A stretch of 63,316 nt of DNA from Halomonas cupida (GCF_900142755.1 NZ_FRCA01000013.1:1-63316); one strand, 5' to 3'; shown: positions 8,311-17,293, numbered from the stretch's first letter. Numbers and translations: made by a program. The notes: a model not told the origin generated them from the sequence alone.

Positions 8311-9720
8311 TCAGGCAGTCTGTAGAGCGCCCTCGCGAACCAGTTCATCGGTGACCTTGTTCACCGCACGCTCGGTGCGCGCCACGATCTCATCGATATC
8401 ATCACGTGTCGCAATCAGCGGCGGCGCGAAGCCGAGGATATCGCCCTGCGGCATGGCCCGTGCGATCAGGTTCTCTTCCATGGCAGCGGCGGCGATGCGC
8501 GGACCAACCTTGAGGCTCGGATCGAAGTGGCAACGGGACTCCGGATCCACGGAGAACTCCAGCGCCGCCAGCATGCCGACACCACGTGCTTCACCAACGA
8601 TCGGGTGATTGCCGAAGGCCTGCTGCATGCGCTGCTGCAGGTAGCCACCAGTATCGACGGCGTTCTGAGTGAGCTTCTCGCGCTCGATGATGGCCAGGTT
8701 AGCCAGTGCCGCCGCGCAGCCCAGGGCATGACCGGAATAGGTCCAGCCGTGGCCGATCGGCCCCAGCTCACCGGTACCCTGCTCCAGTACCTTCCACACA
8801 CGGTCACCGACGATAACGCCAGACAGCGGCTGATAGGCGCTGGTCAGGCCCTTGGCCACAGTGATCAGGTCCGGCTTGATGCCGTACTTGTGGCTACCGA
8901 AATCAGCGCCGATCCGGCCGAAACCACACACCACTTCGTCAGCGATCAACAGGATATCGTACTTGTCGAGCACTGCCTGAATGGCCTCCCAGTAGCCTTC
9001 CGGCGGCGGCACGATACCACCGGTGCCGAGTACCGGCTCACCGATGAAGGCGGCTACGGTATCCGGTCCTTCGGCGAGGATCATTTCCTCGAGCTTCCCG
9101 GCACACCAGGCAGAGAACTCGCGCTCACTCATGCCCTGCTGCTCGGCAGCACGATGGTAATAGTACGGCGCCTCGGTGTGCAGGATGCCGGCCATGGGCA
9201 GGTCAAACTGGTCATGGAAGGCCTTGAGGCCGGTCAGGGAGCCAGTCGCCAGACCAGAGCCATGGTAACCACGCTGACGCGATATGACCTTCTTCTTCTG
9301 CGGACGGCCCAGTACGTTGTTGTAGTAACGTACCAGCTTGAGTTGAGTCTCGTTGGCATCGCTGCCGCCCAGCCCGTAGTAGACCTTGGACATGCCCGGT
9401 CCGGCCAGCTCGAGAATCTTCTCGGACAGCGCAATCTGCGGCTCGTTGGAGTGGCCCACATAGGTGTGGTAATAGGCCATTTCCAGCGCCTGCTGATAAA
9501 TGGCTTCAGCAACCTCGGTGCGTCCATAGCCGATGTTCACGCAGTACAGGCCAGCGAAACCATCGATGAATTCGCGCCCATCCTTGTCGATGATGTTGAT
9601 GCCCTTGCCACCCGTGATGACACGACCGGCCGCATCACCGTTGGCGAAGTCACGCAGGTGAGTGGAAGCATGAAAGGTGACCTTGCGGTCGCGATCGATC
9701 AAATCCTGATGGGTAGTCAT
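8311..9720 (-). CDS. doeD: Diaminobutyrate aminotransferase DoeD
   Basis: Class III PLP aminotransferase of 469 residues. In the ectoine pathway it removes the terminal amino group of L-2,4-diaminobutyrate to give aspartate semialdehyde. Visible marks are GLGGSDANETQLKLVR in the cofactor-phosphate region, DEVVCGFGR with the PLP-ring aspartate, and the Schiff-base lysine in ITVAKGLTSAYQPLS. The ATG at 9720 follows AGGGA by seven bases; an upstream TTG at 9726 is a less likely start. The gene follows doeC by 120 bp and ends in a strong terminator, so it is the last gene of the doeABXCD run. Other class III enzymes (omega-amino acid:pyruvate) look similar; the cluster decides the name. Confidence 0.9.
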   Translation of the reverse strand: MTTHQDLIDRDRKVTFHASTHLRDFANGDAAGRVITGGKGINIIDKDGREFIDGFAGLYCVNIGYGRTEVAEAIYQQALEMAYYHTYVGHSNEPQIALSEKILELAGPGMSKVYYGLGGSDANETQLKLVRYYNNVLGRPQKKKVISRQRGYHGSGLATGSLTGLKAFHDQFDLPMAGILHTEAPYYYHRAAEQQGMSEREFSAWCAGKLEEMILAEGPDTVAAFIGEPVLGTGGIVPPPEGYWEAIQAVLDKYDILLIADEVVCGFGRIGADFGSHKYGIKPDLITVAKGLTSAYQPLSGVIVGDRVWKVLEQGTGELGPIGHGWTYSGHALGCAAALANLAIIEREKLTQNAVDTGGYLQQRMQQAFGNHPIVGEARGVGMLAALEFSVDPESRCHFDPSLKVGPRIAAAAMEENLIARAMPQGDILGFAPPLIATRDDIDEIVARTERAVNKVTDELVREGALQTA

Positions 9721-9841
9721 ATGCAATTCCCTGTTTACCAGACTCTCCGGCTGCCTGCCGGAAAGCTCGTTGAAAGAAGTTCATTGAAATCAATGCGGCA
9801 CTCTCGCCGCGCAATACATCACGTCCCTGAGGCGGGCTCGT

Positions 9842-11311
9842 TCAACTACCGGATACCGAGCCCATGGCACCAAGACAGTAGTACTTGGTCGACAGGTACT
9901 CATCGATCCCTGTTGCACCGCCTTCACGCCCCAGGCCGGACTGCTTGACGCCACCGAAGGGTACGGGCGGCCCGGTCATCTTCACCGAGTTGACCGACAC
10001 CATGCCGAAGTCCAGCGCACGCATCAGCTTCCAGATGCGACGAATATCATGGGTGTAGATGTAGGCTGCCAAGCCGTATTCAGTGTCATTGGCCATGGCG
10101 ATGACCTCGTCATCATCGCTGTATGAGGTCACTCCGGCGACCGGCGCGAAGTTCTCCTCACGCCACACCTTCATCTGCGGTGTTACCCCGGTAAGCAATA
10201 CCGGCATGAAGAAGTTCTCACCCGGCGCTCCAGACTGGTCACCTGCCACCAGAGTGGCACCACGCGACACGGCATCATCGACAATCGCCAGGGCACCCTC
10301 AACGGCACGCCGATGAATCAGCGGACCCAGGTCAACCTCGCTTTCCATGCCGTCGCCTACCGTCAGTGCAGCCATACGCTCGGCAAAATGATGAACAAAC
10401 TCATCGTGAATCGATTCGTGAACCAGAATACGGTTGGCCGCCAGGCAGTCCTGACCGGCCGTCTGGAACTTGGCCGCCACGGCAGCCAACGCGGCCTCGC
10501 GCGGGTCCATATCAGGGCCGACGATGAAAGGTGCATTACCGCCCAGCTCCATCGACATGCGCTTGACGGTGTGGGCACACTGCTCGATCAGAATCCGCCC
10601 CACTCGGGTAGACCCGGTGAAGGAGACCGCCTTGATGCGATCATCATCACACAGCTGACGCGACAGCGACGCCGACTCACCCAACACCACATTGAAGATG
10701 CCCGCGGGAATCCCGGCGCGCTCCGCCAGTTCGGCCAGCGCCAGCGCAGAGAACGGTGTCTCGTGCGCCGGCTTGACGATCACCGGGCAGCCAGCCGCCA
10801 GCGCCGCTGCCGCCTTGCGAGTGATCATCGCCAACGGGAAGTTCCAGGGCGTCACCAGCAACGCAATACCCACCGGCTCCTTGATGGTTCCAAGAGCAGC
10901 ATTGGGAATATGGCTGGGAATGGTTTCGCCATAGGTACGCTTGCCTTCCTCGGCGAACCAGCGCACGAAACTCGCACCATACTCCACCTCACCGCGGGAA
11001 TCAGGCAACGGCTTGCCCTGTTCCAGCGTCATGATCGTGGCCAGGTCCTCGCGGTGCTGCTGGATCAGGTCATACCAGGCCAGCAGGCGCTCGGCACGCT
11101 CGTCGGCACGCAGCGCACGCCAGTTGACGAACGCTTCCTCGGCAGCATCGACGCAAGCACTGATCTGATGTGATTCGAGCAGCGGAATATGGCCGATCAC
11201 CTCGCCGTTGGCAGGGTTGACCACGGACTCCTCACGACCTTCTTCACCGCTGGTCCATTTGCCACCGATATAGGCATACTGACGAAACAGTCGCGGATCA
11301 CCAAGTTTCAT
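9842..11311 (-). CDS. doeC: Aspartate-semialdehyde dehydrogenase DoeC (aldehyde dehydrogenase family)
   Basis: NAD(P)-dependent aldehyde dehydrogenase of 489 residues that oxidises aspartate semialdehyde to aspartate, the last step of ectoine breakdown. The sequence is close to succinate-semialdehyde dehydrogenases (GabD). It has the Rossmann motif FTGSTRVG, the general-base glutamate in MELGGNAPF, and the nucleophilic cysteine in TAGQDCLAANR. I chose the ATG at 11311 (MKLGDPRLFRQ) because GGGAGGT lies six bases upstream; the longer reading adds 27 residues without a site. It lies downstream of doeX with a 250-bp leader containing A-tracts and a hairpin (see 11455-11526). Outside this context it would be called gabD. 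Confidence 0.9.
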   Translation of the reverse strand: MKLGDPRLFRQYAYIGGKWTSGEEGREESVVNPANGEVIGHIPLLESHQISACVDAAEEAFVNWRALRADERAERLLAWYDLIQQHREDLATIMTLEQGKPLPDSRGEVEYGASFVRWFAEEGKRTYGETIPSHIPNAALGTIKEPVGIALLVTPWNFPLAMITRKAAAALAAGCPVIVKPAHETPFSALALAELAERAGIPAGIFNVVLGESASLSRQLCDDDRIKAVSFTGSTRVGRILIEQCAHTVKRMSMELGGNAPFIVGPDMDPREAALAAVAAKFQTAGQDCLAANRILVHESIHDEFVHHFAERMAALTVGDGMESEVDLGPLIHRRAVEGALAIVDDAVSRGATLVAGDQSGAPGENFFMPVLLTGVTPQMKVWREENFAPVAGVTSYSDDDEVIAMANDTEYGLAAYIYTHDIRRIWKLMRALDFGMVSVNSVKMTGPPVPFGGVKQSGLGREGGATGIDEYLSTKYYCLGAMGSVSGS

Positions 11312-11454
11312 GACGCTACCTCCCTTGACCAGCTGCTGCGGCGGATAAATGCCTTCAACAGCAGAAATATGGCATCCATGGCCTGTGGCCATTCGATACC
11401 GATATGGTAAGGGAGATCACTCTTCAGGACTTTTTGAACCCCTGCCGAACGACA

Positions 11455-11526
11455 GCGTTTTTTTTTGTCGCCGGCAGGGAAATGCTGTTTTTTTCTGCAC
11501 CCTTGCAGCAGGAGCTGGCCTCCTGC
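11455..11526 (-). promoter_or_regulatory. Structured A-tract leader of doeC
   Basis: On the minus strand this leader holds a perfect 7-bp hairpin (11508-11514 with 11520-11526, loop CTGGC on plus). Runs of seven and nine or more A follow, each near short pairings (CTGCA/TGCAG and CGACA/TGTCG). The A-runs are on the transcribed strand's sense, so this is not a doeC-direction terminator. It may hold the doeC promoter or an attenuating structure; this is inferred. Confidence 0.4.
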
Positions 11527-11560
11527 CACAAGCGCCATGACAGCGAATGGAGCACGTGAC

Positions 11561-12040
11561 TCAGAACAGCAGGTCGTCGCTGTCGAATCCCTGAGCGGGA
11601 CGCTTGACGGTCTTGGTCACGATATAGGTGAAATAGCGCTCGATGCCGATATCCGCCGAGGTCAGCCAGCCGTCAATCAAGCGCTGGTAGGCATCGATGG
11701 AGTCGGCCTCGACCTTGATCAGGTAATCGACGCCACCGCCCACGGCCACACACTCGGTGACAGCTGCCGTGTTCTGTATCAGTTGTTCGAAACGCTGGAA
11801 ACTTTCTGCGTTGTGCTGCTTCAGTTCGATCTGGACCCAGACCGGTGTTTTCGGTACCAGCACCCGAGGATTGATGCGTGCCGAATAACCCTCGATGATG
11901 CCGGCCTTTTCCAGCCGACGCACGCGCTCCCAGCAGGGGCTGACAGACAGGTTGATGGATTCTGCCAGACGCGATTTGGTAATACGTCCATCACGCGACA
12001 GGATCGAGAGTATCTTCAGGTCGTAACGGTCGAGTTTCAT
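11561..12040 (-). CDS. doeX: Lrp/AsnC family regulator DoeX
   Basis: Transcription factor of 159 residues. The N-terminal helix-turn-helix (LDRYDLKILSILSRDGRITKS to VSPCWERVRRLEKAGII) is followed by the RAM ligand-binding domain (VWVQIELKQH to VGGGVDYLIKVEA). DoeX is the regulator embedded in Halomonas doe operons and probably senses a pathway intermediate. The ATG at 12040 gives the usual MKLDRYDLK N-terminus; a TTG two codons upstream is possible, and neither has a clear ribosome site. It lies between doeB (110 bp upstream) and doeC (250 bp downstream). A perfect 14-bp palindrome at 12093 is a candidate site of action. Confidence 0.92.
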   Translation of the reverse strand: MKLDRYDLKILSILSRDGRITKSRLAESINLSVSPCWERVRRLEKAGIIEGYSARINPRVLVPKTPVWVQIELKQHNAESFQRFEQLIQNTAAVTECVAVGGGVDYLIKVEADSIDAYQRLIDGWLTSADIGIERYFTYIVTKTVKRPAQGFDSDDLLF

Positions 12041-12092
12041 GCGCAACTTTGAGGTTATCGGGCCAGACCGCCCCGGTTCTGGTCCACTGTTG

Positions 12093-12106
12093 GCCCGGTA
12101 CCGGGC
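12093..12106. promoter_or_regulatory. 14-bp palindrome between doeB and doeX
   Basis: GCCCGGTACCGGGC is a perfect 14-bp palindrome in the 110-bp doeB-doeX gap. It could be a regulator site, for example for DoeX itself, or form a short hairpin that slows transcription. No direct evidence for either. Confidence 0.4.
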
Positions 12107-12150
12107 AGGAAAACAGGAACTCAGGGCGGCATCGGGTTGGTGATATCAGC

Positions 12151-13161
12151 TTAGGCCAATGTTTCCACAACCTCTGCAATCACGGCGATGGTATCGCCCA
12201 TATTGACCTGAGCGGGAAAACGTCTCGCCGCCAGGATACCGTCACGCTGAGCATGATACTCGATCGGCTCCGCGCCACTGCGACTCATGTCATAGACACG
12301 GGCAATGACATCGCCCCGACGAACTTCATCCCCCAGAGCCAATGTCAGCTCCAGCAAGCCACTATGCTCACTCTGCACGTAGCAGCTGGCATCCGGCATA
12401 TCGAGATAGACCTGCTCGGCCGGCATCTCGACTTCGCCATCCTTCAACCCATAGTGAATCAGGAAGTTGTCGATGCCACGCTCGGTGATCGCCAGGCTCT
12501 CCGGTGTTGAGGTACCGCCACCGCCCAGTTCCGTGGCAACAAATATCTTGCCCTGGCTTTCCACGGCGGTGTCGAACAGCGCCGCCGCATCGAGCTCGAA
12601 CATCACCATCGCGTAGGGAGCACCGAAAGCCTTGGCGCCTTCCAGAGCTGCACGCTGCTGTTCGGCATTATCCAGCACGTGCGAAGCACCGAACGGAATG
12701 ATATCCAGAGTGCGACCGCCGGAGTGCAGGTCCAGCACGACATCGACCATCGGCACCAGCTCACGGGTGAAGTAGTCGGCAATCTTCTCCGTCACTGTCC
12801 CATCCGGGTCACCGGGAAAGCTGCGATTGAGGTTACCTCCATCCATGGGAGACGTTCGGCGTCCTGCCTGGACGGCTGGCGTATTCATCATCGGTACAAT
12901 GATCACGCGCCCATGAACGTCCTCGGCCTTGAGTGAGCAGGACAGTTTCTGCAGCGCGGTAATGCCCTCATATTCATCACCATGATTGCCCCCGGTGATC
13001 AGTGCTGTCGGCCCTTCTCCATTGGCCACCACGGTGATCGGGATCATCACCGCGCCCCAGGCCGACTCATCATTGGAGATCGGTAGCTTGAGAAAGCCGT
13101 GCTGTACGCCCTGGGCATCGAAATCGACGGTGGCTGAAATGGGGCTCTTGCGCTTGCTCAT
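12151..13161 (-). CDS. doeB: N-alpha-acetyl-L-2,4-diaminobutyrate deacetylase DoeB
   Basis: Zinc-dependent deacylase of the succinylglutamate desuccinylase/aspartoacylase (AstE/AspA) family, 336 residues. It removes acetate from N-alpha-acetyl-diaminobutyrate made by DoeA, giving diaminobutyrate for DoeD. The metal-site motif is ITGGNHGDEYEG (His and Glu ligands), and the third ligand histidine is in VVLDLHSGGRT. The C-terminal biotinyl-like beta domain is visible from about residue 255 onward. The ATG at 13161 (MSKRKSPIS) has AGGAGA close upstream; a longer start at 13191 does not. It is 117 bp downstream of doeA in the same direction. Confidence 0.93.
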   Translation of the reverse strand: MSKRKSPISATVDFDAQGVQHGFLKLPISNDESAWGAVMIPITVVANGEGPTALITGGNHGDEYEGITALQKLSCSLKAEDVHGRVIIVPMMNTPAVQAGRRTSPMDGGNLNRSFPGDPDGTVTEKIADYFTRELVPMVDVVLDLHSGGRTLDIIPFGASHVLDNAEQQRAALEGAKAFGAPYAMVMFELDAAALFDTAVESQGKIFVATELGGGGTSTPESLAITERGIDNFLIHYGLKDGEVEMPAEQVYLDMPDASCYVQSEHSGLLELTLALGDEVRRGDVIARVYDMSRSGAEPIEYHAQRDGILAARRFPAQVNMGDTIAVIAEVVETLA

Positions 13162-13278
13162 GTTCTCTCCTGCACTGATGGCGCCGAGCACCTTGCCGAA
13201 TGTGCCAAAGGTGTCAAAGGCGCCGGATCAACGAATCTCTGTATAGGCTATCTATATGATGCGCGTGCCTCCGGCACG

Positions 13279-14478
13279 TTACTTGACGAACAGCTGCCGC
13301 GGGAAGTTGGCCAGCGGTTCCGCACCATGCTCGGTGATCAGGATGCTCTCGGTGATCTCCAGTCCCCAGTCGTCCATCCACATCCCCGGCATGAAATGGA
13401 AGGTCATGCCCGGTTCCAGAATGGTCTCGTCAGAGGGACGCAGACTCATGGTCCGCTCACCCCAGTCCGGTGGGTAGCTGATACCGATGGGGTAACCACA
13501 ACGCGCACCGCCACGGTCAAAGCCGTACTTGTCCATCGCCGCGCCGAGCGCCATGGCAATATCCGCCGTGCGATTGCCGGGCCGCGCCACCGCGAGGCCA
13601 TTCTCGATACCTTCAAGTAGAGCCGACTCGCCACGTACGAAGTCCTTCGGCGGCGTCCCCAGGAAGACAGTACGCGACAGCGGACAGTGGTAGCGCTTGT
13701 AGCAACCAGCTATCTCGAAGAAGGTACCCTCGCCCTCGCGGAAGGGCTCGTCATCCCAGGTCAGGTGCGGTGCTGCCGCATCACTGCCGGTCGGCAGCAG
13801 GGGAACGATGGCGGGATAGTCACCACCAAAGACCTTGCCACTGGGGTCGGTCCACCCCTCGATCCCCACTCGATAGATTTCCGATACCAATCGCGACTTG
13901 GGCAGCCCCGGCTCAATCACCTCGAGGATGCGTGTATGCATTGCCTCGACGATACGCGCTGCGGTACGCATGTACTCGACTTCACGCGGCGACTTGATGG
14001 CACGGCACCAGTTGACCAGAGAGTTGGCATCCTGGAAGCGTGCATGTGGCAACTCCTTGACCAGGCTCTGCCATGCCTTGGCCGAGAAGTAGTAGTTATC
14101 CATCTCCAGACCCACCACCCCATCGGTCCAGCCACGATCGGGCATGATCGACTGGGCCAGATATTCCATGGGATGCATGTCCGGATTCTGGACGTAGTAG
14201 TCGGGGTAGTAGGTGATATTGTCAGGGTCCATCCAGCAGGTACGCAGAGCACCATTACTGTCCTGACGACGTCCATACCACACCGGTTCACCTTCCAGCC
14301 CGATCAATACGCACTGGTGGACATAGAACGACCAGCCATCATAGCCGGTAAGCCAGGCCATGTTGGAAGGGTCGCTGATCACCAGCACGTCGATGCCACG
14401 CATGGCCATGTCGGCGCGCACCTTCTGCAGGCGTTGCGCGTATTCCTCACGAGTGAACGGCAGCGAAACCTGAATCAT
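13279..14478 (-). CDS. doeA: Ectoine hydrolase DoeA
   Basis: Cytoplasmic M24-fold (creatinase-like) enzyme of 399 residues that opens the ectoine ring to N-acetyl-diaminobutyrate, the first committed step of ectoine breakdown. The N-terminal creatinase domain includes DVLVISDPSNMAWLTGYDGW. The C-terminal pita-bread domain includes GYPIGISYPPDWGE and ends LITEHGAEPLANFPRQLFVK. Like creatinase, it does not show the full set of metal ligands seen in the M24 aminopeptidases. It is the first gene of the doe run, divergent from enuR across a 400-bp control region. Start at 14478 by homology of MIQVSLPFTREEYAQRL; the ribosome site is weak (GAGTGG). A short CGTGCC/GGCACG hairpin (13264-13278) follows the stop. 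Confidence 0.94.
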   Translation of the reverse strand: MIQVSLPFTREEYAQRLQKVRADMAMRGIDVLVISDPSNMAWLTGYDGWSFYVHQCVLIGLEGEPVWYGRRQDSNGALRTCWMDPDNITYYPDYYVQNPDMHPMEYLAQSIMPDRGWTDGVVGLEMDNYYFSAKAWQSLVKELPHARFQDANSLVNWCRAIKSPREVEYMRTAARIVEAMHTRILEVIEPGLPKSRLVSEIYRVGIEGWTDPSGKVFGGDYPAIVPLLPTGSDAAAPHLTWDDEPFREGEGTFFEIAGCYKRYHCPLSRTVFLGTPPKDFVRGESALLEGIENGLAVARPGNRTADIAMALGAAMDKYGFDRGGARCGYPIGISYPPDWGERTMSLRPSDETILEPGMTFHFMPGMWMDDWGLEITESILITEHGAEPLANFPRQLFVK

Positions 14479-14878
14479 GAAACCACTCGCCCTACAAAGA
14501 CATCACCGAAACCCGGGCGTCCCCGGAAACCAACTGATCACTGATGCATTTCCTGCATCGTCACAATGAGCGCTTTGGCTCATCCAGGATATTCAGTCAG
14601 ATTCCGTTCTGCCCGGCACATTTTTTGGTATTGCTGTAGCGTTCCGACACTGCACGCGTTTCGATTGTCCAGAACCTTCGATAATCCAGAGCCTTCATCC
14701 ATCGGCGCCATCGATTGTCTGCGCTTTCAGTATCCGCTCCTGCAAGATCCATGCTGGCATCACGCCGAATCAAATGTCATGATTGTTTGTGCCGTTTTAT
14801 CATGACAATGTCTTAACAATGTCGTTGTGGTGATACTAGCACCACTACCATGATTTCGGTCAAAGGGTTTATTGAGTC
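14479..14878. promoter_or_regulatory. doeA-enuR divergent control region with candidate EnuR operators
   Basis: This 400-bp region separates doeA from enuR. A perfect 9-bp inverted repeat, TGTCATGAT (14775-14783) and ATCATGACA (14799-14807), spans 15 bp. The word TCATGACAAT occurs at 14800-14809 and again at 14878-14887 over the enuR start codon. GTGGTG (14827-14832) and CACCAC (14840-14845) form another inverted repeat. These are candidate sites for EnuR autoregulation and doe control. The part next to doeA has only a small GATGCA/TGCATC hairpin (14543-14559). No gene seen. Confidence 0.6.
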
Positions 14879-16285
14879 ATGACAATTGACCTGACGCACT
14901 ACCTTGACGATGCTCATCCCAAGTACCTGGCCATCGCCAGAGCACTGTCACGAGCCGTTCGCTCCGGCGAGCTGACACCAGGCACACGCCTGCCGCCACA
15001 CCGCATGCTGGCCGAGCAACTGAGTGTCAGTGTACAGACGGTGTCGCGGGCTTATGCACAGGCCGAGAAGATGGGACTGGTGCGCTCCCGCGTCGGCAGC
15101 GGCACCTGGGTCAATGTGCTGGACGAGTCACGGGAATCTGCCTATCTGCGCAACGGCGAGCCCCGCGGCGAGGATCCACTGATTGATATGTCGATTGCGC
15201 ATCCGGTATGCCCACCGGATCATTACAAACGCTTTCGCCACACCCTGAAACAGATCGCCGACGATGGCCATCCGGATATCATCGGCGCCAGCCGCCCCAT
15301 TGCCGGGCTCGAACATCACCGAGAGCGCGCCAGCGCCTGGCTGACCAGCCAGCTATGCATGCCGGGCGACATCGAGGACCGAATCCTCTGCAATGGAGCC
15401 GCTCACGGTCTGATGCTGGCGATCTCCAGTGTGGTCCAGCACGGTGATCTGGTACTCACCGAGGCGCTCACGGATCACGGCCTGATCGCCCTGTCACGGA
15501 CCCTCGGCTTCCAGTTGCGTGGGGTACCGGTGGATGAACTGGGCGTCATGCCCGATGCACTGGATGCGGCCTGCCACCGCTTCAAGCCACGCGCTGTATG
15601 CCTGACCCCGACCCAGCTCAATCCCACCGGCGCCACCATGGACGACACGCGCCGTGATGAGGTGGCTGCCGTGCTCGAACGCCATGGCGTGTGGTTGATC
15701 GAGGACGATGTCCACGCCCTGCTCGAGTCCCCGGGCCTGATGCCGATCAGCGCGCGTATCCCTCACCAGGGTTTTCATGTCACCAGTCTGACCAAGGTCA
15801 CCGTGCCAGGGCTGCGTACCGGCTATGTCACCGTACCCCGCGGCCAATTGCACCACACCTTGCCGCGCCTGCGAGCCACCAGTTGGATGGCTCCGCCACT
15901 GATGTTCGAGATTGCCGATCGCTGGATCGAAGATGGTACAGTCAATGAAATGGCACTCACCCAGCGTGAGTTGCTTGCCGAACGTCAGCGGCTGGCAGCT
16001 GAGGTGTTGACCGGACATTTACTGGAATCACGGCCGACCAGCCTTCACGTATGGCTGAGCCTGCCCAACGCCTGGCGAGCCGAGGAGTTACAGCAATTGG
16101 CGGAACAGGAAGGCCTGGCCATTACTACTGCCAGCCCCTTCATGGTCGAGCAGACACCACCACCGCGTCGAATCCGTCTGAGCCTCGGTGCTGAGCCCGA
16201 CATCCAGCGCCTGCGGTCTGGACTGGAGCAACTCGCCGCACTGCTCGAAGATTCACCGCCCCCCATGATGCAGATCGTCTATTGA
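14879..16285 (+). CDS. enuR: MocR/GabR-type regulator of ectoine use, EnuR
   Basis: Transcription factor of 468 residues. An N-terminal GntR winged helix (about residues 10-80; PGTRLPPHRMLAEQLSVSVQTVSRAYAQ) is fused to a fold-type I aminotransferase-like domain. The Schiff-base lysine is in VTSLTKVTVPGLRTGY, which keeps PLP binding. EnuR proteins repress ectoine catabolic genes and are released when a PLP adduct forms with a pathway intermediate such as diaminobutyrate. The gene is divergent from doeA, the usual arrangement. The start at 14879 lies inside the word TCATGACAAT that recurs upstream, which suggests self-repression. The gene downstream (68 bp) is a 2-hydroxyacid dehydrogenase. Confidence 0.9.
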   Translation: MTIDLTHYLDDAHPKYLAIARALSRAVRSGELTPGTRLPPHRMLAEQLSVSVQTVSRAYAQAEKMGLVRSRVGSGTWVNVLDESRESAYLRNGEPRGEDPLIDMSIAHPVCPPDHYKRFRHTLKQIADDGHPDIIGASRPIAGLEHHRERASAWLTSQLCMPGDIEDRILCNGAAHGLMLAISSVVQHGDLVLTEALTDHGLIALSRTLGFQLRGVPVDELGVMPDALDAACHRFKPRAVCLTPTQLNPTGATMDDTRRDEVAAVLERHGVWLIEDDVHALLESPGLMPISARIPHQGFHVTSLTKVTVPGLRTGYVTVPRGQLHHTLPRLRATSWMAPPLMFEIADRWIEDGTVNEMALTQRELLAERQRLAAEVLTGHLLESRPTSLHVWLSLPNAWRAEELQQLAEQEGLAITTASPFMVEQTPPPRRIRLSLGAEPDIQRLRSGLEQLAALLEDSPPPMMQIVY

Positions 16286-16353
16286 AGCGGCGTTACCCGC
16301 CCAGCCTCAGCTTGACGAACTGCTGCAGAGCCACCAGGCAAAACGGAGACATC

Positions 16354-17292
16354 ATGCGAATTCTGGTGCATATCGACAATGCCGAACGCTGGCGTGATGA
16401 AATGGCCAGTCGCTTGCCCGAGGCAGAGATCAAGACCAGTCAGGAGGCCTCCTCCGACTGGCGCGCAGGCGTCGACTATCTCGCCGCCTGGAAGCCAGAC
16501 CAGGCCCTGTTGGGTGACTGCTCCAACCTCAAGGCTATCCTTAACCTGGGGGCCGGAGTCGATGCGCTGCTGGCCAACCCGGCACTGCCCGCCGATATTC
16601 CCATCATCAAGTTACGTGACGCCGGCATGGCCGACTTGATCGCCGACTATGTGCGCTACGGTCTGCTGCACTTCCAGCGCGACTTCGACCACTATGCGCG
16701 GCTGCAGCGTCAGCGGCGCTGGCAACCCCATGATGTCGTCGACAAGCGCGACTGGGGCGTCGGCGTACTGGGGCTGGGCGCCATCGGCACAAGCGTAGCC
16801 CAGAGTACCGCCCGAGATGGGTTTCCCGTATACGGCTGGAGCCGGTCACCGAAACAGGTGGAGGGCATTCACTGCCATCACGGAGATGAAGGACTGGACG
16901 TGGTGCTCCGCAACAGCACCAGCCTGGTACTGTTGCTGCCGGATACTCCTGCCACGCACCATCTGATCAACGCCGAGCGGCTCGCCCTGCTGCCCCAGGG
17001 TGCCAGTCTGATCAACCCCGGCCGTGGCACGCTGATCGACGAAGCAGCACTGCTTGAGGCACTGGGCGACGATAATCAGCCGGGCCACCTGCGAGGCGCG
17101 ATCCTCGATGCCTTCCCACAGGAGCCGCTGAGCGAGGCCAGTCCATTGTGGAGCCATTCGTCCATCATCGTGACGCCGCATATGGCCGGTCCCACGCCCC
17201 TGTACGAGGCCATTGACCAGGTCGTCAACAGTATCCAGGCATTGCAGGCGGGAGAGGCGGTCGAGAGCATCGACCGCCAGGCGGGCTACTGA
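16354..17292 (+). CDS. ghrA: D-2-hydroxyacid dehydrogenase, glyoxylate/hydroxypyruvate reductase A type
   Basis: NAD(P)H-dependent reductase of 312 residues, probably acting on glyoxylate or hydroxypyruvate. The pattern matches the GhrA branch: a short N-terminal catalytic part ending DAGMADLIADYVRYG, then the Rossmann segment VLGLGAIGTSVAQ. The catalytic arginine lies in INPGRGTLIDEAALLEAL and the catalytic histidine in VTPHMAGPT. The ATG at 16354 has GGAG upstream; the longer frame from 16282 overlaps the enuR stop and has no support. It follows enuR by 68 bp and may be co-transcribed, though no role in ectoine use is known. It is convergent with yghU, with one base between the stops. Confidence 0.88.
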   Translation: MRILVHIDNAERWRDEMASRLPEAEIKTSQEASSDWRAGVDYLAAWKPDQALLGDCSNLKAILNLGAGVDALLANPALPADIPIIKLRDAGMADLIADYVRYGLLHFQRDFDHYARLQRQRRWQPHDVVDKRDWGVGVLGLGAIGTSVAQSTARDGFPVYGWSRSPKQVEGIHCHHGDEGLDVVLRNSTSLVLLLPDTPATHHLINAERLALLPQGASLINPGRGTLIDEAALLEALGDDNQPGHLRGAILDAFPQEPLSEASPLWSHSSIIVTPHMAGPTPLYEAIDQVVNSIQALQAGEAVESIDRQAGY

Positions 17293-17293
17293 G

